Assembly (NCBI RefSeq): GCF_036320965.1 | Contig: NC_092290.1 | Span: 1,399,420-1,463,419 of the forward strand | Direction: 5' to 3' | Source: Panulirus ornatus | Taxonomy: Eukaryota; Arthropoda; Malacostraca; Decapoda; Palinuridae | Length of the DNA stretch: 64,000 nucleotides | Shown here: positions 1 to 13,856 of the stretch, one piece after another | How the letters are laid out: each line of letters starts with the position of its first letter | Position numbering within the stretch: position 1 is the first letter of the stretch | Translations under genes and position numbers: made by a program | The notes under the pieces: generated by a model | What the model saw: only the letters and a program-made list of their open reading frames with translations | Databases searched by the model: none | What the model was told of the DNA's origin: nothing

Positions 1-643
1 GTACCTTAAGATTTAGAGCATAAGACTACTGGATACATGAAATAAACTGGCTTACGAAATAATAAATAAAGATGGCAATCCAGAAGTTTAAAACTTTGAC
101 ACTTGAGAAAGTTCAAGCGACGGGTCCCCAGGAGTGTAGAACTCCCCCCATCCCCTTTACCGTACCAAAAGATGATTACACAAACGTAATATAAACACGA
201 ATCAGTGATCGCTCACTACACAAACCATCCAACACCCCAGAAGCCACAACCAGATCCTCACAGGTTATAAATCACAACCTTGGATCCCAAACACAGAAAC
301 TTATCCTTCAAGTCTTCAGGCGAGACGTGAGAGGTAGGAACACGAGGAGACAGACACCAGCAAGACCAGCCAAGTTGTGGGTCAACATCTTCACCATCGT
401 CAGCACCGCTGCCACTGGCAGGTCTACCACTAACTACCACCAACAGTTTGAGTGATCAGAGAACTGGTGATACTGGCACAGGCTGGCTGTTGTAGCCGTG
501 AGACAAGCAATTTGTGGTGCATCCATTAGTGTACCATCGGCCGACCATCATCCATCTTCCCAACCATCAGCGTCATTAAGACCCAGATCACCAGCCTTCT
601 TAAGTTGTAATCCTCCACTGAAGACTTACACACGTCCGCCAGC

Positions 644-646
<3 letters not shown>

Positions 647-713
<67 letters not shown>
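647..713. repeat. (GA)n microsatellite
   Basis: Pure array of about 33 units. Confidence 0.95.
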
Positions 714-715
<2 letters not shown>

Positions 716-965
716 CAATGTTCATCTCTATGCCCCGTCTGTTACCATCAAGGAGTATGTAGGCCATGAATTAGTTTCCTAACGAGTCTACCTCTGGTGT
801 GGCTGCCGTTCAATAATAATTTTTTCTTAATGAGAGTTTTCCCTGAGTGACCCTCCGAAGCAGGAGTGGCTGGCCGCGGCCCTCCACCACCGCCAGTGAA
901 ACTGTGAACCGGACCACCGTAATGGAATACGGTTTTAATGAGTCCAGCCACCCCGCTCTGTATAA

Positions 966-967
<2 letters not shown>

Positions 968-1032
<65 letters not shown>
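968..1032. repeat. (CT)n microsatellite
   Basis: Pure array; a T tract of about 25 bases follows at 1121-1145. Confidence 0.95.
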
Positions 1033-1034
<2 letters not shown>

Positions 1035-2289
1035 GTTAACCACTTACAATCTCTCCCGGCGTTCCATCTACAAGGAACCCCACTCCACGATCTACCCACA
1101 GTCATCCACCACTTGCCTCCTTTTTTCTTTTTTTTTTTTTTTTTTGCTTCAACCCTACTTCCATCCTCTTTGTGCCGTCCACCACTATCCTTCTGCAGTA
1201 CACACGCATCCACCCGCTACCAAGCCGGTAGCCAGACCTGGGCCACGTCCTCCCTCGCCACCACGCCTCATGTTAAGCCTCCTGCTGCGGAAATACAGCA
1301 TTTCTGATCGTAATATATAATTAGTGGAGGCACTATGTGGTACTGCTTATTGGGCTCTTGATGACACTGAACACGAGGAGCGTGGCAGGTGGACATGGCC
1401 ACTCTGAATGAGACGTGGGGGAAGGGCAGGGGTGCAAATCAAATGGCTCAGAAATGGCAAACACTTGAAACAGAGGGTCGAGAAGGCCATGGGCCTGAGA
1501 AAAAAAAGGTTTTAGAAATGGCAAGGGCCTGAATCAAGGCCGTCTTTCTCTGCCTTGAGTACGCTACAACCAGGTCCCTCCTTGTCTGCCAGACGTCAGC
1601 GCACAGAGCAGTGTTAGGGGAGAGCTTTAGCCAGCCCCCTACAGTATCATGTCATCCGTATGGGAGGGATCCGTCATCACTAGTACCTCCACCACTATTT
1701 TGGCACCTGCTGCCGTAACCTGTTTCAGAACTGAGCTTCACTAGTGACGTGGTGGAGATGGTCATCCCCACCGCACCTGTACCTTGGGTGTGGCAGTGAG
1801 GCACAGGACTCTACCCATCTGAATGGCCGCCTTCCCTACCTCTCTCTATCGTCTTCCTCACCTCCTCTTAAACCGTACAACCCTCCTCATCTCCCTCCCC
1901 TCCCTACATTCACATATTCCTCGACCTCCCCCATTTTCACCTTCCCGCCAGAACTCAGCACCTGGAAATCCGAGATAATATTTCGTGAGGCAAAATCATC
2001 TATAATGACCACATCCAACAAATCCTACCAGAATCATCTTTACTACAGTTTGACCAATCACTTCACGCTGCCAGTCGTTCACCCCAACACCACCAAAACA
2101 ATTTAAAACAAAATCCTAAACGACTTTTCGCTGTCGTGTCCCAGACTGATCCTGGCCAGAGTTATTATAGGTGGTGGAAGGACTCGAGGATCCCCGACAA
2201 CTGACGTGGCCAAACTTTACTCGTTACCCTTCACACCAAATTATCCCTGAGGCTTACATCTATCACCTGCCAGTATGGCCACTACCCTC

Positions 2290-2553
2290 GTTAGCAAGGC
2301 CACTCACGTTGTTAGCGCGACCGTTTACGCTGTTAGCGCAGCCACTCACGCTGTTACCTCGACCACCAGCGTTGGTAACGTAGTCACTGAGGTTGTAACC
2401 AAGTCCACTGTCATTTCTAGTGTTGCCATTGGCATTATCAGCGCAGCCATTAGCGACGTTAGCATAGTCACTGGGACTGTTTCCGCGGACAATGGTATTT
2501 CCAGTGTATCCACTAGTGTTGTTAGCGCGGCCACCAGCGTTGCTAGTGTAAGA
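2290..2553. repeat. 21-bp degenerate minisatellite
   Basis: About twelve units of 21 bases of the form GTTAGCGCAGCCACTCACGCT, each diverged. Because the period is a multiple of three, open frames persist on both strands and encode a seven-residue repeat; I do not regard them as genes. Confidence 0.75.
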
Positions 2554-3500
2554 CATTAATGCTGTCAGTGAGGCAAATCATATCATCAGAGATATCAGTC
2601 TCACTGTTAACGGTACCAATAACAATGTCAGTAACGTTATATGGTAACGAGCACAGTGCAGTCACGACCAGTGATAACCTCATGAGTACGGCATTACCAT
2701 AGTAACGTAGACGGCCACAGTGCAGAGTAGGACATGACTGCTGTGTACCACTCTGGGCCGTCCATCAGGGCCGCTTTGTATCATCCCAACCGTTAAATTA
2801 GCCAACATATCACACAAGATCTTGTCAAGATAAATTTCTACGCTCAAATTCTGAAGTAACGATGGTTTTAATAAACCTCTAAATTAACTTCAAACAGCAT
2901 AGTTGATAAGGCTTCACATGTGGAGAGCCATTATCACTAACGTCTGGTAAAACTACTGGATGCAATAAAAACATAATTTATATGAATGTCTACGATTATG
3001 ATGATCTTAAATGAACATATACACACAGTACATGTCTTGTGGCGTCATGATCCAGAGAGTAGGTGTCTGGGGACACATGTATATAGTGGAGGCGGGAATA
3101 TCACCTTGTGTCTCTGCTTCATCTTCCCGGACTCAGGTCTGTCTAGTGCGTCAATAAGAGCCAGCGACGCGTTCTATAAACTCTGACGAAGTAAAAAGTT
3201 CTCCCAAGCACAACTTTCACGCTCTCAAAGCTTCCAATATTGTCTACAGCTGCTACATTTGGTTTTGTGTTTTATATTACACAGTTTCTGTGGAGATCAG
3301 CCACACGAGGATAGACCGTTATGTCACCTCCTCCTTGCCTTCCTTTAAAGTGTCGTGTGCACAGGCACCTGAGGAGCTGTTATCAACTTCCAGCTTCGTG
3401 TTCTTGGCCGTTTTCCTTCCCCCTGGATGACCAATGACTGAGGCAGGTTCTGCCCATGCCATGGCAGTCACTATAGAATACATATGTATATCCTACCTCC

Positions 3501-3503
<3 letters not shown>

Positions 3504-3572
<69 letters not shown>
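3504..3572. repeat. (CT)n microsatellite
   Basis: Pure array of about 34 units. Confidence 0.95.
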
Positions 3573-3576
<4 letters not shown>

Positions 3577-4204
3577 CATGGACACACAGACAAAAGCAAA
3601 CAAAATCTTAAGCTTCATACGTAGGACATTTGAATTCCAGGCTGAGAAAATCGTCATCCTCACTCTTTCCAATTCAGTGGTGCGTCCCCGGGGGCCTTGA
3701 ATACTGAGTTTTCTTTTGGTCACCCTCCCTGATACAAGACACGGTACACCGGCGAACTACCACGATGATTTCTGGACTGAGAAACAAACATCTTAACTTA
3801 TCTAGCTTAGAGAAGAGAAGATTAAGGAGTGATTTGATGCAGACATTCAAAATCATCAGCAGCATCGATAATCCTGATCTAAGCATTGAATTCAAACTTA
3901 ACTCAGTCTTAAGTGAACCTTAGTAATAAAGATCAACTTGTGGATGTCTTTTATTTCGAGCGAAGCAGACTACTATTTCGTTGATAAGAGTACTGACCAA
4001 TAGGAGGGACTGTCAACGACCCTGGGTCATGGCAACATCGTCAGTATACATGATATAATGCTCGACAAATCTGTCGCTTTAAATCCACCGCTGACCTCAC
4101 TTGTGTTTTAGTCATCTATTTCATCATCTGTTCCGCCACACTTTGCTGTAGGTTTTTGATCTCCTCTCTCACAAAAAAGTCTCAAAGTACCCAATGAAAT
4201 GCTG

Positions 4205-4207
<3 letters not shown>

Positions 4208-4273
<66 letters not shown>
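4208..4273. repeat. (CT)n microsatellite
   Basis: Pure array of about 33 units. Confidence 0.95.
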
Positions 4274-4275
<2 letters not shown>

Positions 4276-4499
4276 GGTCCATTAGTGTCACTCAGCACCA
4301 GAGGCAGCGAGGGACGGCAGCACGACCTATCCCCCTCAATTTGTATAACAAATTATGCAAGACCTGGGCGGGGCCGACCTGGTCATGTGACACACGACAG
4401 AGGGCCACACTGCCGTCAGCAGGAGGTGGGGTGAGGGAGGGGTGAGACATTCCAGCTACTGCACACCGCCGGCCCTGGAGCAGCAACTATCACCACATC

Positions 4500-4690
4500 C
4501 GTCCGTCATCGTGACCACAAACAACACCATCAATATAACTACCGTCATAATGATAACCATGATCGCCATCACAGAAAACATAACTAATGTTACCATCATT
4601 ACCACAATCACCAACACTAGCAACACAACTCCCATCACCATCATCACCAGAACCATCACCATCATCACCAGAACCATCACCATCACCACC
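4500..4690. repeat. ACC/ATC-rich simple sequence with 18-bp subrepeats
   Basis: Mixed ACC and ATC triplets, sharpening at the right end into repeats of CATCATCACCAGAAC. It leaves long but meaningless frames on both strands. Confidence 0.65.
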
Positions 4691-4799
4691 AGCAGCAGGT
4701 GCCCACGAAGGGTCAGCCAAGATGGACGCGTCATTCCAGCTACTGTTACTGCCAAACTTCCCGTGAATGCTGACGCCGTTACCATCAATATTACACAAT

Positions 4800-6660
4800 G
4801 GTATGGCTGTTAAATGTCGTCATGGTACTGGCGGCCTTAAGGCCTTTATGTGGGGGGCTCCTCCCTCCCCATGGGTAGTGCCCTTTGTCCCCATACAACC
4901 GTTGTGTTTCACATCCAGTGTTGCTTATTGTGAATTACTGGTTAAGTACTGCTGCTGGTCATGCAATCAACATTCGACGCAGGTGTGTGCGGACCATGGC
5001 ACTGTGAAGGTATGTATATCTTCATACTGCCTGTCCCAATCTATCCTGAAAACGTACTTACTAAATACAGCAGAGCTCACTTACTCACCTTCTGCCTCAA
5101 GCTAAATCCCCCCATCCCACCCACCATCTTAACCTGCTTCACAACTAATCACTTGTAACAAGACATATCTAGATATCCGGCGTCTCGGATTATCTTATCA
5201 CTCACTTTATAAAGTTCTAAATTCGTCTGGGAAAAGGGCACACGCGTGTAAACAGTCAAACCTGCTCACAAATCTGGATTATCAGACAGTGCGACTCACG
5301 CTCTCTCTATATTTCACTGACGTCAACCGCACACATTTTGTTTGTCATTAACGTCATCTTAACCACTTTACGTTAATTCTTTTCTCTCCGTCTGTCTTAT
5401 ACGCTGGACCTCCCACTCATATCCACCCTTCACCTGGGCTACAAACGACATTAAGGGAAGAAGCTCCAGCGCAAACCTCGCCACCATCACATACTGCCAC
5501 CATGGATCTGTCGTTCCCTAGATACGGTTATTCACCACAACTGCATGGAGCCCATATGGGTTCATGTGGACCACTTCGGGAACAGGCCGTTCCTATCACT
5601 GTGCAACACTCAAAATAACTTTTAATTTACATTGTTGTACTGAATTTAATGCCCTCTCCCACTGTTATGGTCCTGATGTCTTCATGGTATGTATTTCCTC
5701 TGTACATTTTAAGATTCTGGCAGCAATTTTATTCATGACACAGTTATAACAATTATCACTACAATTAGCATAAACAATGTAAACAGCAAATTACCCATTC
5801 AGTCGTAAAAAAACAGTAAATATCTTGACCAAAATGTAATAACCACACCACCAAACATATACTTGTCTTCACTGGTGAGACACGAACGAGTGGCAAGGCA
5901 AGCACAAATGAACGGCGAGGCAAGCACAAACTCTGTGATGAAAGGCAATCAGAGTGTCTTAGCGACACACAAATGTTCTATTAGTCAAGTTTACTGGGCT
6001 TCCTCACAAGGGGAGGACCCGTCGCCCTCAACATGCCGGACACATTACCACACTTCTTAACATGAACACAGTAGTGACAAGGCACTGCCACTCACGGATA
6101 CTTTACCCCAATGTCACTGCTCCGAACACTGTTGTGTTGTGTTCGACGATAACGACCAAAGTTGTAATATGTAGTAGGGCACAAGTGTTAAGAGCTGAGC
6201 CAACGAAGAAACGAGGTAACAATGAAAACATCATTACTAATGTTCCACTACGTATTTTGTAAAGTAAATTTGAATTATATGTTGTATGCCGGACGTAATG
6301 TGTCGGGAAGGATGGAGAAAGATCACACTAAGTTAACGTTAGCGTTGACCTACGTAATGAAAGTGAATAGCCGGCCACTCGTACGTCACAACACACACCA
6401 TACAAGAACCAAGATGGAAGCAGAGGAGAACCCTGCTGAACACCAGCCCCGCTTCAGGTGCTGGTGGGTGGGGAGAAGGGAGGGGCGCGGGTGGGGCAAC
6501 AACATAATACAGAAGCAGTTTCCAACATTTTCCGCAGGCGGGTTTGTGTACCTGGCGACAGTTAATGAAAAACAAACAAACTGTGTTGTGACCTTTTATG
6601 TGGCGAGGCTCCCTCAGTGACGGCTCGATGGCCGGGATAAGGTGGGAGAGAGGGGGAGAT
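4800..6660. other. Stretch without a supported gene
   Basis: Ordinary unique-looking sequence. The frames present are short, lack family motifs and show no exon pairs that join in phase. Confidence 0.5.
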
Positions 6661-6665
6661 AATGT

Positions 6666-6667
<2 letters not shown>

Positions 6668-6736
<69 letters not shown>
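6668..6736. repeat. (GA)n microsatellite
   Basis: Pure array of about 34 units, with GGGAGAGAGGGG-type purine sequence to its left. Confidence 0.95.
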
Positions 6737-6738
<2 letters not shown>

Positions 6739-7272
6739 ACACAGACATGAAAGGACAGGAGAGAGGGAGGGATGAAAAGCGTGGTAGACAAGGAGATAAT
6801 CAACAACATAAATATTAATGCCACGAGAGGAAGGGAAACTGTAAATGAGTAAATCTTGTGGGAGGAAGGTTAACACGGCCATCATTAAACAACTGAAACA
6901 AAACAAACAAGAGAAACTATCACAAACAATACCATAAACAAACACAGACAGACAGTGTCAGATGCAAACACAACTAAACATACAGTGACACACACCCACT
7001 CAGACACTGACGGACATAGAGAGGAGAAAACTAGCAGAGATCAGAGTGCTATGGCTGGAAAATTAAAGCAGACTTAACATAAAGTGTAAACCAAGAGGGA
7101 TATTGTTACAGCCAAAGCCTCCCTACCCTTCCTGCCGCAGACCACGATAACAAAAAATAAAATGGACCTCCTGACCCTGGGTAGAGCCCCCTGACCCTGG
7201 AACCTCAGATCAACATCATCAAAACATAATCAGTTCAGGAAACTCCCTTAATGAAGCCATCATTTATGTATG

Positions 7273-7421
7273 AGATCTGGGGCAAGAGCGGGTCAGGCAT
7301 GATGACATCCGGAGGAAGAATGGGTCAAGCATGATGACATGTGGGGTAGGAACGGGCCAAGAATGATGACATATGGGGCAAGAACGGGTCAAGCATGATG
7401 ACATGTGGGGCAAGAAGGATA
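7273..7421. repeat. 32-bp tandem repeat, about four and a half copies
   Basis: Units carry GGGGCAAGAACGGGTCAAGC followed by ATGATGACAT. The last copies are nearly identical and the first are more diverged. Confidence 0.75.
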
Positions 7422-8399
7422 ATCATGATACTTTCGCTTGGACGACCAGGATATTCTATCATCCTCTAGTTAGATTCTTTACCATTAAGACGCTAGAGAA
7501 AGTGGGGCGTGGGTGACAACCCTGTGATATCGTAAAGGTAAACATGAGGTTAAAATACAGTTAGTCATAACGTCAACAGCTGTTGTTCACGAGACACAGT
7601 AGAGTGATGTAGAGTGAACCGATGCTGGTAAAGGCATCCTGGGCATATCAAGTGTTTTTCTTTTGTTATATTTTTTTCATGTCGACGGCTACGCTAGGCC
7701 ACTCTGGTTACAACTAAAAGTCCTCATCCACGAAAAGTCTCCAATAGATAAAAAGGACAGAAGAGACAGAAGAATAACGAGGAAAAACTAAGCTAAGAGT
7801 TTTGGAATATGTAGGAAACTTACCTTCTTCATAAACAAGAACAGCTCGTAACTGTTAAGTAACTGCTACATGAAATATAGGAAGGTAAGAGTTCCAAAGC
7901 TTGATGGTGTAAGGAATGAAACAGACATCACATACGCTCATCCTTCACATGCCAATAACTACACAGTAACCATGTGATGCAGTTAGTGGCCTGTCATGTA
8001 ATTTGTGGTCGCGGGGCACACACACACACACACACAGTCAGATCTTACGAACAAAATCACAATAATGTCTATACACGCGGGAAACAGAACCAACACTACA
8101 GAGCCGGTCAACTGCCCCATGTTGTAACGTCAAGCTGGGATAAGTGATCAAGCCGGAGTGCTTGGGACTTGACTCTCTCAAAAATGTTGAGCCATGCGGG
8201 CGGCCCCTGGCCACACCAGGACGACGGTCTCGGCTGCAAGAGGAGCCACAGGAAGAGCTACTCTCCCTAGGCCTCGCCCTTTCTCCCTCGGTCGCAGGGG
8301 CCACAAAGAACAACAATCCTCCTTCCCTCCAGTCTCGGAATATAACCACAAAAGTGAAACATTTAATCTCATGACTGGACAACACTTTACCGGATCTGA

Positions 8400-8401
<2 letters not shown>

Positions 8402-8488
<87 letters not shown>
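8402..8488. repeat. (CT)n microsatellite
   Basis: One of the longest CT arrays in the window, about 43 units. Confidence 0.95.
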
Positions 8489-8490
<2 letters not shown>

Positions 8491-9002
8491 CACTACTATC
8501 AATACAACATTAAACATCCAACCATATCGACCACAGTTTAAACACAGCTGCTGGACCGATACCGTACCCGGCCAGAACAGATGGCTTCAACCCACACACT
8601 CACTCACTCACTCACCGTCTCACCTCCAGTCACTGGTAAAGGACTTCCCTGACGTCATCCTTATTCAAGCATCAGCCTCTTCATTACTCCACACTCGCTC
8701 TTCCAACTTTATCTAGAAACGACTTTAATATATCTACAATGATCTAACCTATGACCCAGGTGTATAGAATACAAGCAGACGCTATAATACAATCAACAGA
8801 AGCTCATATACACATATGGACACACATGTTAGCACCCATGTACCTTCCTCAGCACACATTCACGTAAACATCCGTCAACATATAGACATTGGGGAGGATA
8901 GAGTGTAAGAAAAAGGGGAAGAGAGTTTAGTCGATACAAGAAACATCTCTTGGCCGAAATATAAACCATTCACGACAGGACGGTAAACCTTAACACTATC
9001 TT

Positions 9003-9102
9003 CTGTTGCAGCCCTGGGCCACCTGGCCCTCACCAGGCCCGCCAGGCCCTCACCAGCGCCACTTAGGCCTTACTAAGGCCACTTAGCCCTCACCAGGGCC
9101 TG
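9003..9102. repeat. GGCC/CCTCACCAG tandem repeat
   Basis: Short irregular units built from GCCCTCACCAGG and GGCCACTTAG. G/C-rich compared with its flanks. Confidence 0.5.
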
Positions 9103-9539
9103 TAATCTTTCATATCTTTATCTATTCAATAACATTAAAACTCTCTGGCCAGTCCGGCTAAGATATCTGCCATTGTAAACTTCTTCAGGCATGGAAATAT
9201 CATCCCCTCCCTCCCCCATGCGCTGTACATATTGTTCAAATCCTTAAATCAGGTCAAGAGAGAGAGAGAGAGGGAGGGTGCGGTAGCAGCACGAATGACC
9301 ACTACATGTCCTTGTGTGGCCTGAAGTGGAGCGAACCAACACGAGTGAACGCTGCAGGGAACACTAGTAACGTAAACTTATTGTGATTCATGTTGGGCGT
9401 CTGATTTCATTGATTTTGTGGCATTCGCACAGGACAAGCACCTGATGGTTATTTAGCGCTTTTCACACTGAGATAGACCAAGTAAAAACTTAATACTGTT
9501 TATAGAGGATTGTAAATTTCGGCATTTTTAAAAGCTAAT

Positions 9540-10260
9540 TATCTATTTGCTCTCTTATGACTGACTCTAAATTCTTGCAATACTTTCACTTATTCCACTG
9601 CTATCATACAGTTCATATTTAACGTTGACATTCCTATTCATTTGGCATTCTATTAGCACATGTTCCGTGGTAATATTGCAGTGCCAGGTGTCACATATTG
9701 AGGGAGGTCTCTCTTCCATTACGTGGCCACGCATCATAGAAAACAGTACAGACAATCTTCACTGGGTTAAGAACTGTCTCGTAACGCATGTGAGCCTAAA
9801 GAGATACCCAGAGTCAAGCCCTTCGCATATCACCTTCGCAGGGAACTCGCCACAATCTGCATATAGACCCTCACCTTCAGTTGTGAATGCTGCTGTGCAT
9901 ATAGACCCTCACCTTCAGTTGTGAATGCTGCTGTGCATATTCTAATACCGATGAATATATCTGGTAATCACAGTCCAGTTTCCGTCTACATAATGAATCA
10001 GGAAATCTCAGTATGGGTTTCGTATCTGCTCTCCAGTAGTAGAGGGAAAATTTACTCTGTTTGTAACGCTTTTGATATCAGAAGGCCACGTCAACCTTCT
10101 ATCAAAAAAAAAAAACATGCGTAAAAAAAAATTGCCTTACTTCCATGTGGAATTAGACTGCCTTTCAACAATGCATGTGGAACTGGTAATGTTTCAGTTG
10201 ACCTTGTGAAACGTATAGCTATAGTTTTTTGGTCAGAGGAATTAAAACCTGAGCTATCTT
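9540..10260 (-). mobile_element. Degraded non-LTR retrotransposon (jockey/I-like), 3' part
   Basis: Read on the minus strand from 10250 downwards, translated pieces fall in the order expected of a LINE ORF2: GFNSSDQKTIAIRFTR (after the RT palm), then FPDSLCRRKLDCDYQIYSS, then a C-terminal zinc-knuckle-like region (PPSICDTWHCNITTEHVLIE). Stops, frameshifts, poly-A insertions and a 38-bp tandem duplication break the frame. It is a dead copy. Confidence 0.72.
9858..9940. repeat. 38-bp direct duplication inside the LINE remnant
   Basis: Two identical 38-bp units begin at 9858 and 9896, followed by a partial third start. The identity suggests a recent event compared with the decay of the surrounding element. 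Confidence 0.85.
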
Positions 10261-10635
10261 TCCAATCAGCAATCTAAATAATAGCAGCTTACAAGCGTCT
10301 CACAGCAGCAACATCATCAACTACAGATAGCTCAACATCCCCTGGAAGAATGTGTACAACGTTATCAATGTCACAACATGAAGCAGGCAACACACTGCCC
10401 TACCAACATCTTCCTACCACCACCTACAAGGTTTGGAGAGTACCTGACTACTTACGAGTACCCTACCTAACGCGTAGTGCTCACCTGATTCTGGCATAAA
10501 TGTATTTCTCACAGTTGACACGTTCCTCGCGTAACTGTCGATCCGAGGTTGGCCGGGGATCGACCTCACACGTTTACCAATTTTTGCTTTAAATGTTTCT
10601 GCAGATGTTTTAAGTTTCTTGTTTCTTACGGTACG

Positions 10636-10795
<160 letters not shown>

Positions 10796-11490
10796 TGGCC
10801 CAGAACACTGTTAGCGACCAGGGTGCGTACGTCCTCTTTGCCTTTCACCTTAAACTGCACTACCTGCGCCTGGCTCACTGCAGTCATCTATCATTGTGAC
10901 CCACTGAAGCATGATACATCACTCACATTCTGAAATCATTACATCTTTTAACGCCAATAAACTTCACCCGAGGGTCACCAACACAGAGCTGTCCTATTAA
11001 TATTTATAGTTCTTTTATCAACGCGATTTAGTAAAGATTAAGTCATGATAGAGCCATTGGGTCTCCGGTCCCCCGTGGTGTTGTGGCTGGCTGACTCCTG
11101 GGTCGTGCTAACCCAGTGTTGGCCTGCTGACTGATAACCTGGCGGTGCATGGATCATACCGCTGACATAGCCTTCTAGGAACGTTGTGGGTAAACACAGC
11201 CACCTATTGTACCACAGAAAGTGCTTCCAGAACTCACTACCACAGAGAAATAATAATAGACCACCTCTGGCTGTCGACCTGGAACAAACCTTCAAAAAGA
11301 CACCAGGCAATACTGTTTCTGGTTCACAGTCTCTAAGTATTGGCATGTAGTCACTAATCTTGTTTCTACACACAATATGACTTGACATCACAACCTGGAG
11401 TAAAATGATCACACAACACCGTTACTCATACAAAAGAAACAAATAAAAAATCTTAGAAAACAATAAGTGAATGAAAATATAATGTTGCGT

Positions 11491-11494
<4 letters not shown>

Positions 11495-11562
<68 letters not shown>
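11495..11562. repeat. (TA)n microsatellite
   Basis: Pure array directly beside the LINE fragment at 11570. Confidence 0.95.
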
Positions 11563-11563
<1 letters not shown>

Positions 11564-11569
11564 AAAACT

Positions 11570-11702
11570 CTGCTTTCATTCAATTTTTACTCTCAACTCC
11601 CTTCTTTCAAAAACTCCGAAATTCCAATTACTAACTTCTCCAGTTTCTCACTCGAATCTGAAACCAGTGCCGTATCAATGGCAAACATCAACTGACTCAC
11701 TT
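11570..11702 (-). mobile_element. LINE reverse-transcriptase fragment (palm motif C)
   Basis: The minus-strand translation contains QLMFAIDTALVSDSSEKLEK, the RT active-site region whose family form reads FADDTALVADS; here the first catalytic Asp of FADD is Ile. Further residues (EFLKEGS, KLNESRV) follow with a stop between. A TA array abuts its downstream edge. Confidence 0.6.
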
Positions 11703-12128
11703 GCCACATTTCGTCTTACGTAAGGCTTTCACCACCACTTCTCTCCTCAACAAACCACTCTCAATGAATCTCTCACTTCGCATACCACCCCAACCCAAAC
11801 CACTCTTCATTTGCCACTCTATCATCAAACACATCCAACATTCCTTCAAAATACTCACTTCATTTCTTCCTCACTTCATCACTGCCTGTTATCACTTCCA
11901 TTTTTGTCCTCTTCACCGATGTTTCTATTTGTTCTCTGGTTTTTCGCACATACTCATTAACCTCCTTCCCAAACATGTTTTTTCTCCATAAATTTTACTA
12001 ATACTCGTTAAACCAAACTCTCATTTGCCCTCTTTTTCAACCCCTGCACGTTCCTCTTGACCCACACCCCTTGCTCCATTCACTCACTTTTTGCCATTAC
12101 ACACCCGATTTCTCCTGGTATTTCTTTA

Positions 12129-12131
<3 letters not shown>

Positions 12132-12213
<82 letters not shown>
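12132..12213. repeat. (TA)n microsatellite
   Basis: Pure array of about 41 units. Confidence 0.95.
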
Positions 12214-12216
<3 letters not shown>

Positions 12217-13160
12217 CCTCTCACGAGGACATTAACCTGTCCCTCACCAGCAACGAAACCCCTGCTGACCGCCTCTCCACCACCAACCACCATCCCTCCC
12301 ACACTGACAGGCCCCGCCCACTGTCCTGCTCTTTGGGAATGAGGGCGGGGTAGGTGGTGGCCGCCACCTTCACCTGAATATCTAATGGCAAGATAATCTA
12401 AATCTAATGGGCAGCCGTAATGGACTCCCCTGACTCAATAAGCAGACTGGGGACGCCTGCTGCTGGGATGAATAAACAACCTGGTTGCCATGTTCCGAGT
12501 TTTCTTATCAAACATCTTTTTGGTTGGCTGAATCAACCATATGATTGTCGTGTACAGGTCTTTCTTTGTCAATCCCATCGCTTGGTAAGCTGAGTTAACA
12601 GTGTGGGTGAGGTGTTCTTGTCTTTGTTATCGGAGCTGCCATTTGTTGGGCAGATTGAGCCGTCTGGGAGACTGGTTCCAATTTTTCTGCTTTCTTTATT
12701 GACGACATACAGTCCTGGTCTGGCTGGCTGAAGGTCAGATATGTGGGTACCAGACGTCTGCGATGGAGGATAACACCTGTAGCTGTGGTCCAGTGCCCTA
12801 AACCGTCATAGTCCCACATGTAACGTGAGCTGTAACTGACCCACTCATAGTGACCATACGGATAGTGTGCTATGGTCCGGTACCCCTGGATCGTCACAAA
12901 CATGCGGGGTTAACAGGTCCTATTTAACTGATACGTATAACCTCCGACCTGACAGGCCCTAAATGAGGTATAGTTTAACAGGTCGTACATACAAGTACAG
13001 ACGAGCGATACAGTACCCACCGTGTTAACGGGTGGTACATACAAGCCCAATAAACAGTATAGGGAACCCACGCAGACAATACCCTGGGGTTGGAGAGGAT
13101 GCTTCACGCGCTGAAGGACCTGACATGTAGTGTCTGCGGTGACAACCACAATCGACCGCT

Positions 13161-13184
13161 GCCGCCGCCGCCGCCGCCGCCGCA
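13161..13184. repeat. (CCG)8 trinucleotide run
   Basis: The only G/C trinucleotide array seen; would code proline in one frame, but no gene is supported here. Confidence 0.9.
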
Positions 13185-13692
13185 GAGGGTCAAGTGTCTC
13201 TCTACCGAGTCACACTCGACATGCTGTCACTTGAGGGCACGAGGTAAATTCTTGGATATTTGTCCTGGTCATGCACTAACCTTCCCTTAGGTGTCACGCC
13301 ATCACCCCCGTCCGCCGCTCGTTATACCCAACCTGGTACTAGTAACCTCAACCTACAGATGTATACTGCTGCCCCCCTCCTCACACCCTACAATCATCCC
13401 CACCTTCATACTCCAACCTCACATCCCTACCCATCATCCTCCTCCTTCTCCTCCTCCTCCCCCAGCCTTAAATCCCTACCCATCCTCCTTCTCCTCCCCC
13501 AGCCTCATATCCTTATCCCCCTCTCCCAGCCCTATATCCCAAACCAATAGCCGCCTCCACCCAGCCATACGCGGCCCCAGTAACGGCTCTACGGCGTGTG
13601 GCATGACACAGGAATCCACAAAATAACATCTGTGTCAGGTGTTAGTGACAACACCGCGGCCAACTGTAGCCGTATTTTGGGAGATGGTGGAC

Positions 13693-13696
<4 letters not shown>

Positions 13697-13769
<73 letters not shown>
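13697..13769. repeat. (CT)n microsatellite
   Basis: Pure array of about 36 units, 90 bases before the hairpin repeat. Confidence 0.95.
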
Positions 13770-13770
<1 letters not shown>

Positions 13771-13856
13771 TTCCCAGTGTATCTCTCTATCCATTTACTC
13801 ATCTAACTATGTTTCTTTACTTATTCATTTAGACAGACATCAGACCCGATTTGAAA

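Noticed and set aside
810..1043. Frames of Arg-Glu or Leu-Ser repeats across GA/CT arrays here and at many other places
   Set aside because: They are translations of dinucleotide arrays, open in several frames and on both strands, with no motif outside the array.
4442..4813. Thr/Ile-rich and Val/Met-rich frames
   Set aside because: ACC/ATC simple sequence; both strands are equally open.
12057..12353. Ile-Tyr repeat frames over TA arrays (also near 23.1, 25.9, 29.0 and 55.0 kb)
   Set aside because: TA arrays are open in every frame; flanks carry no family signature.
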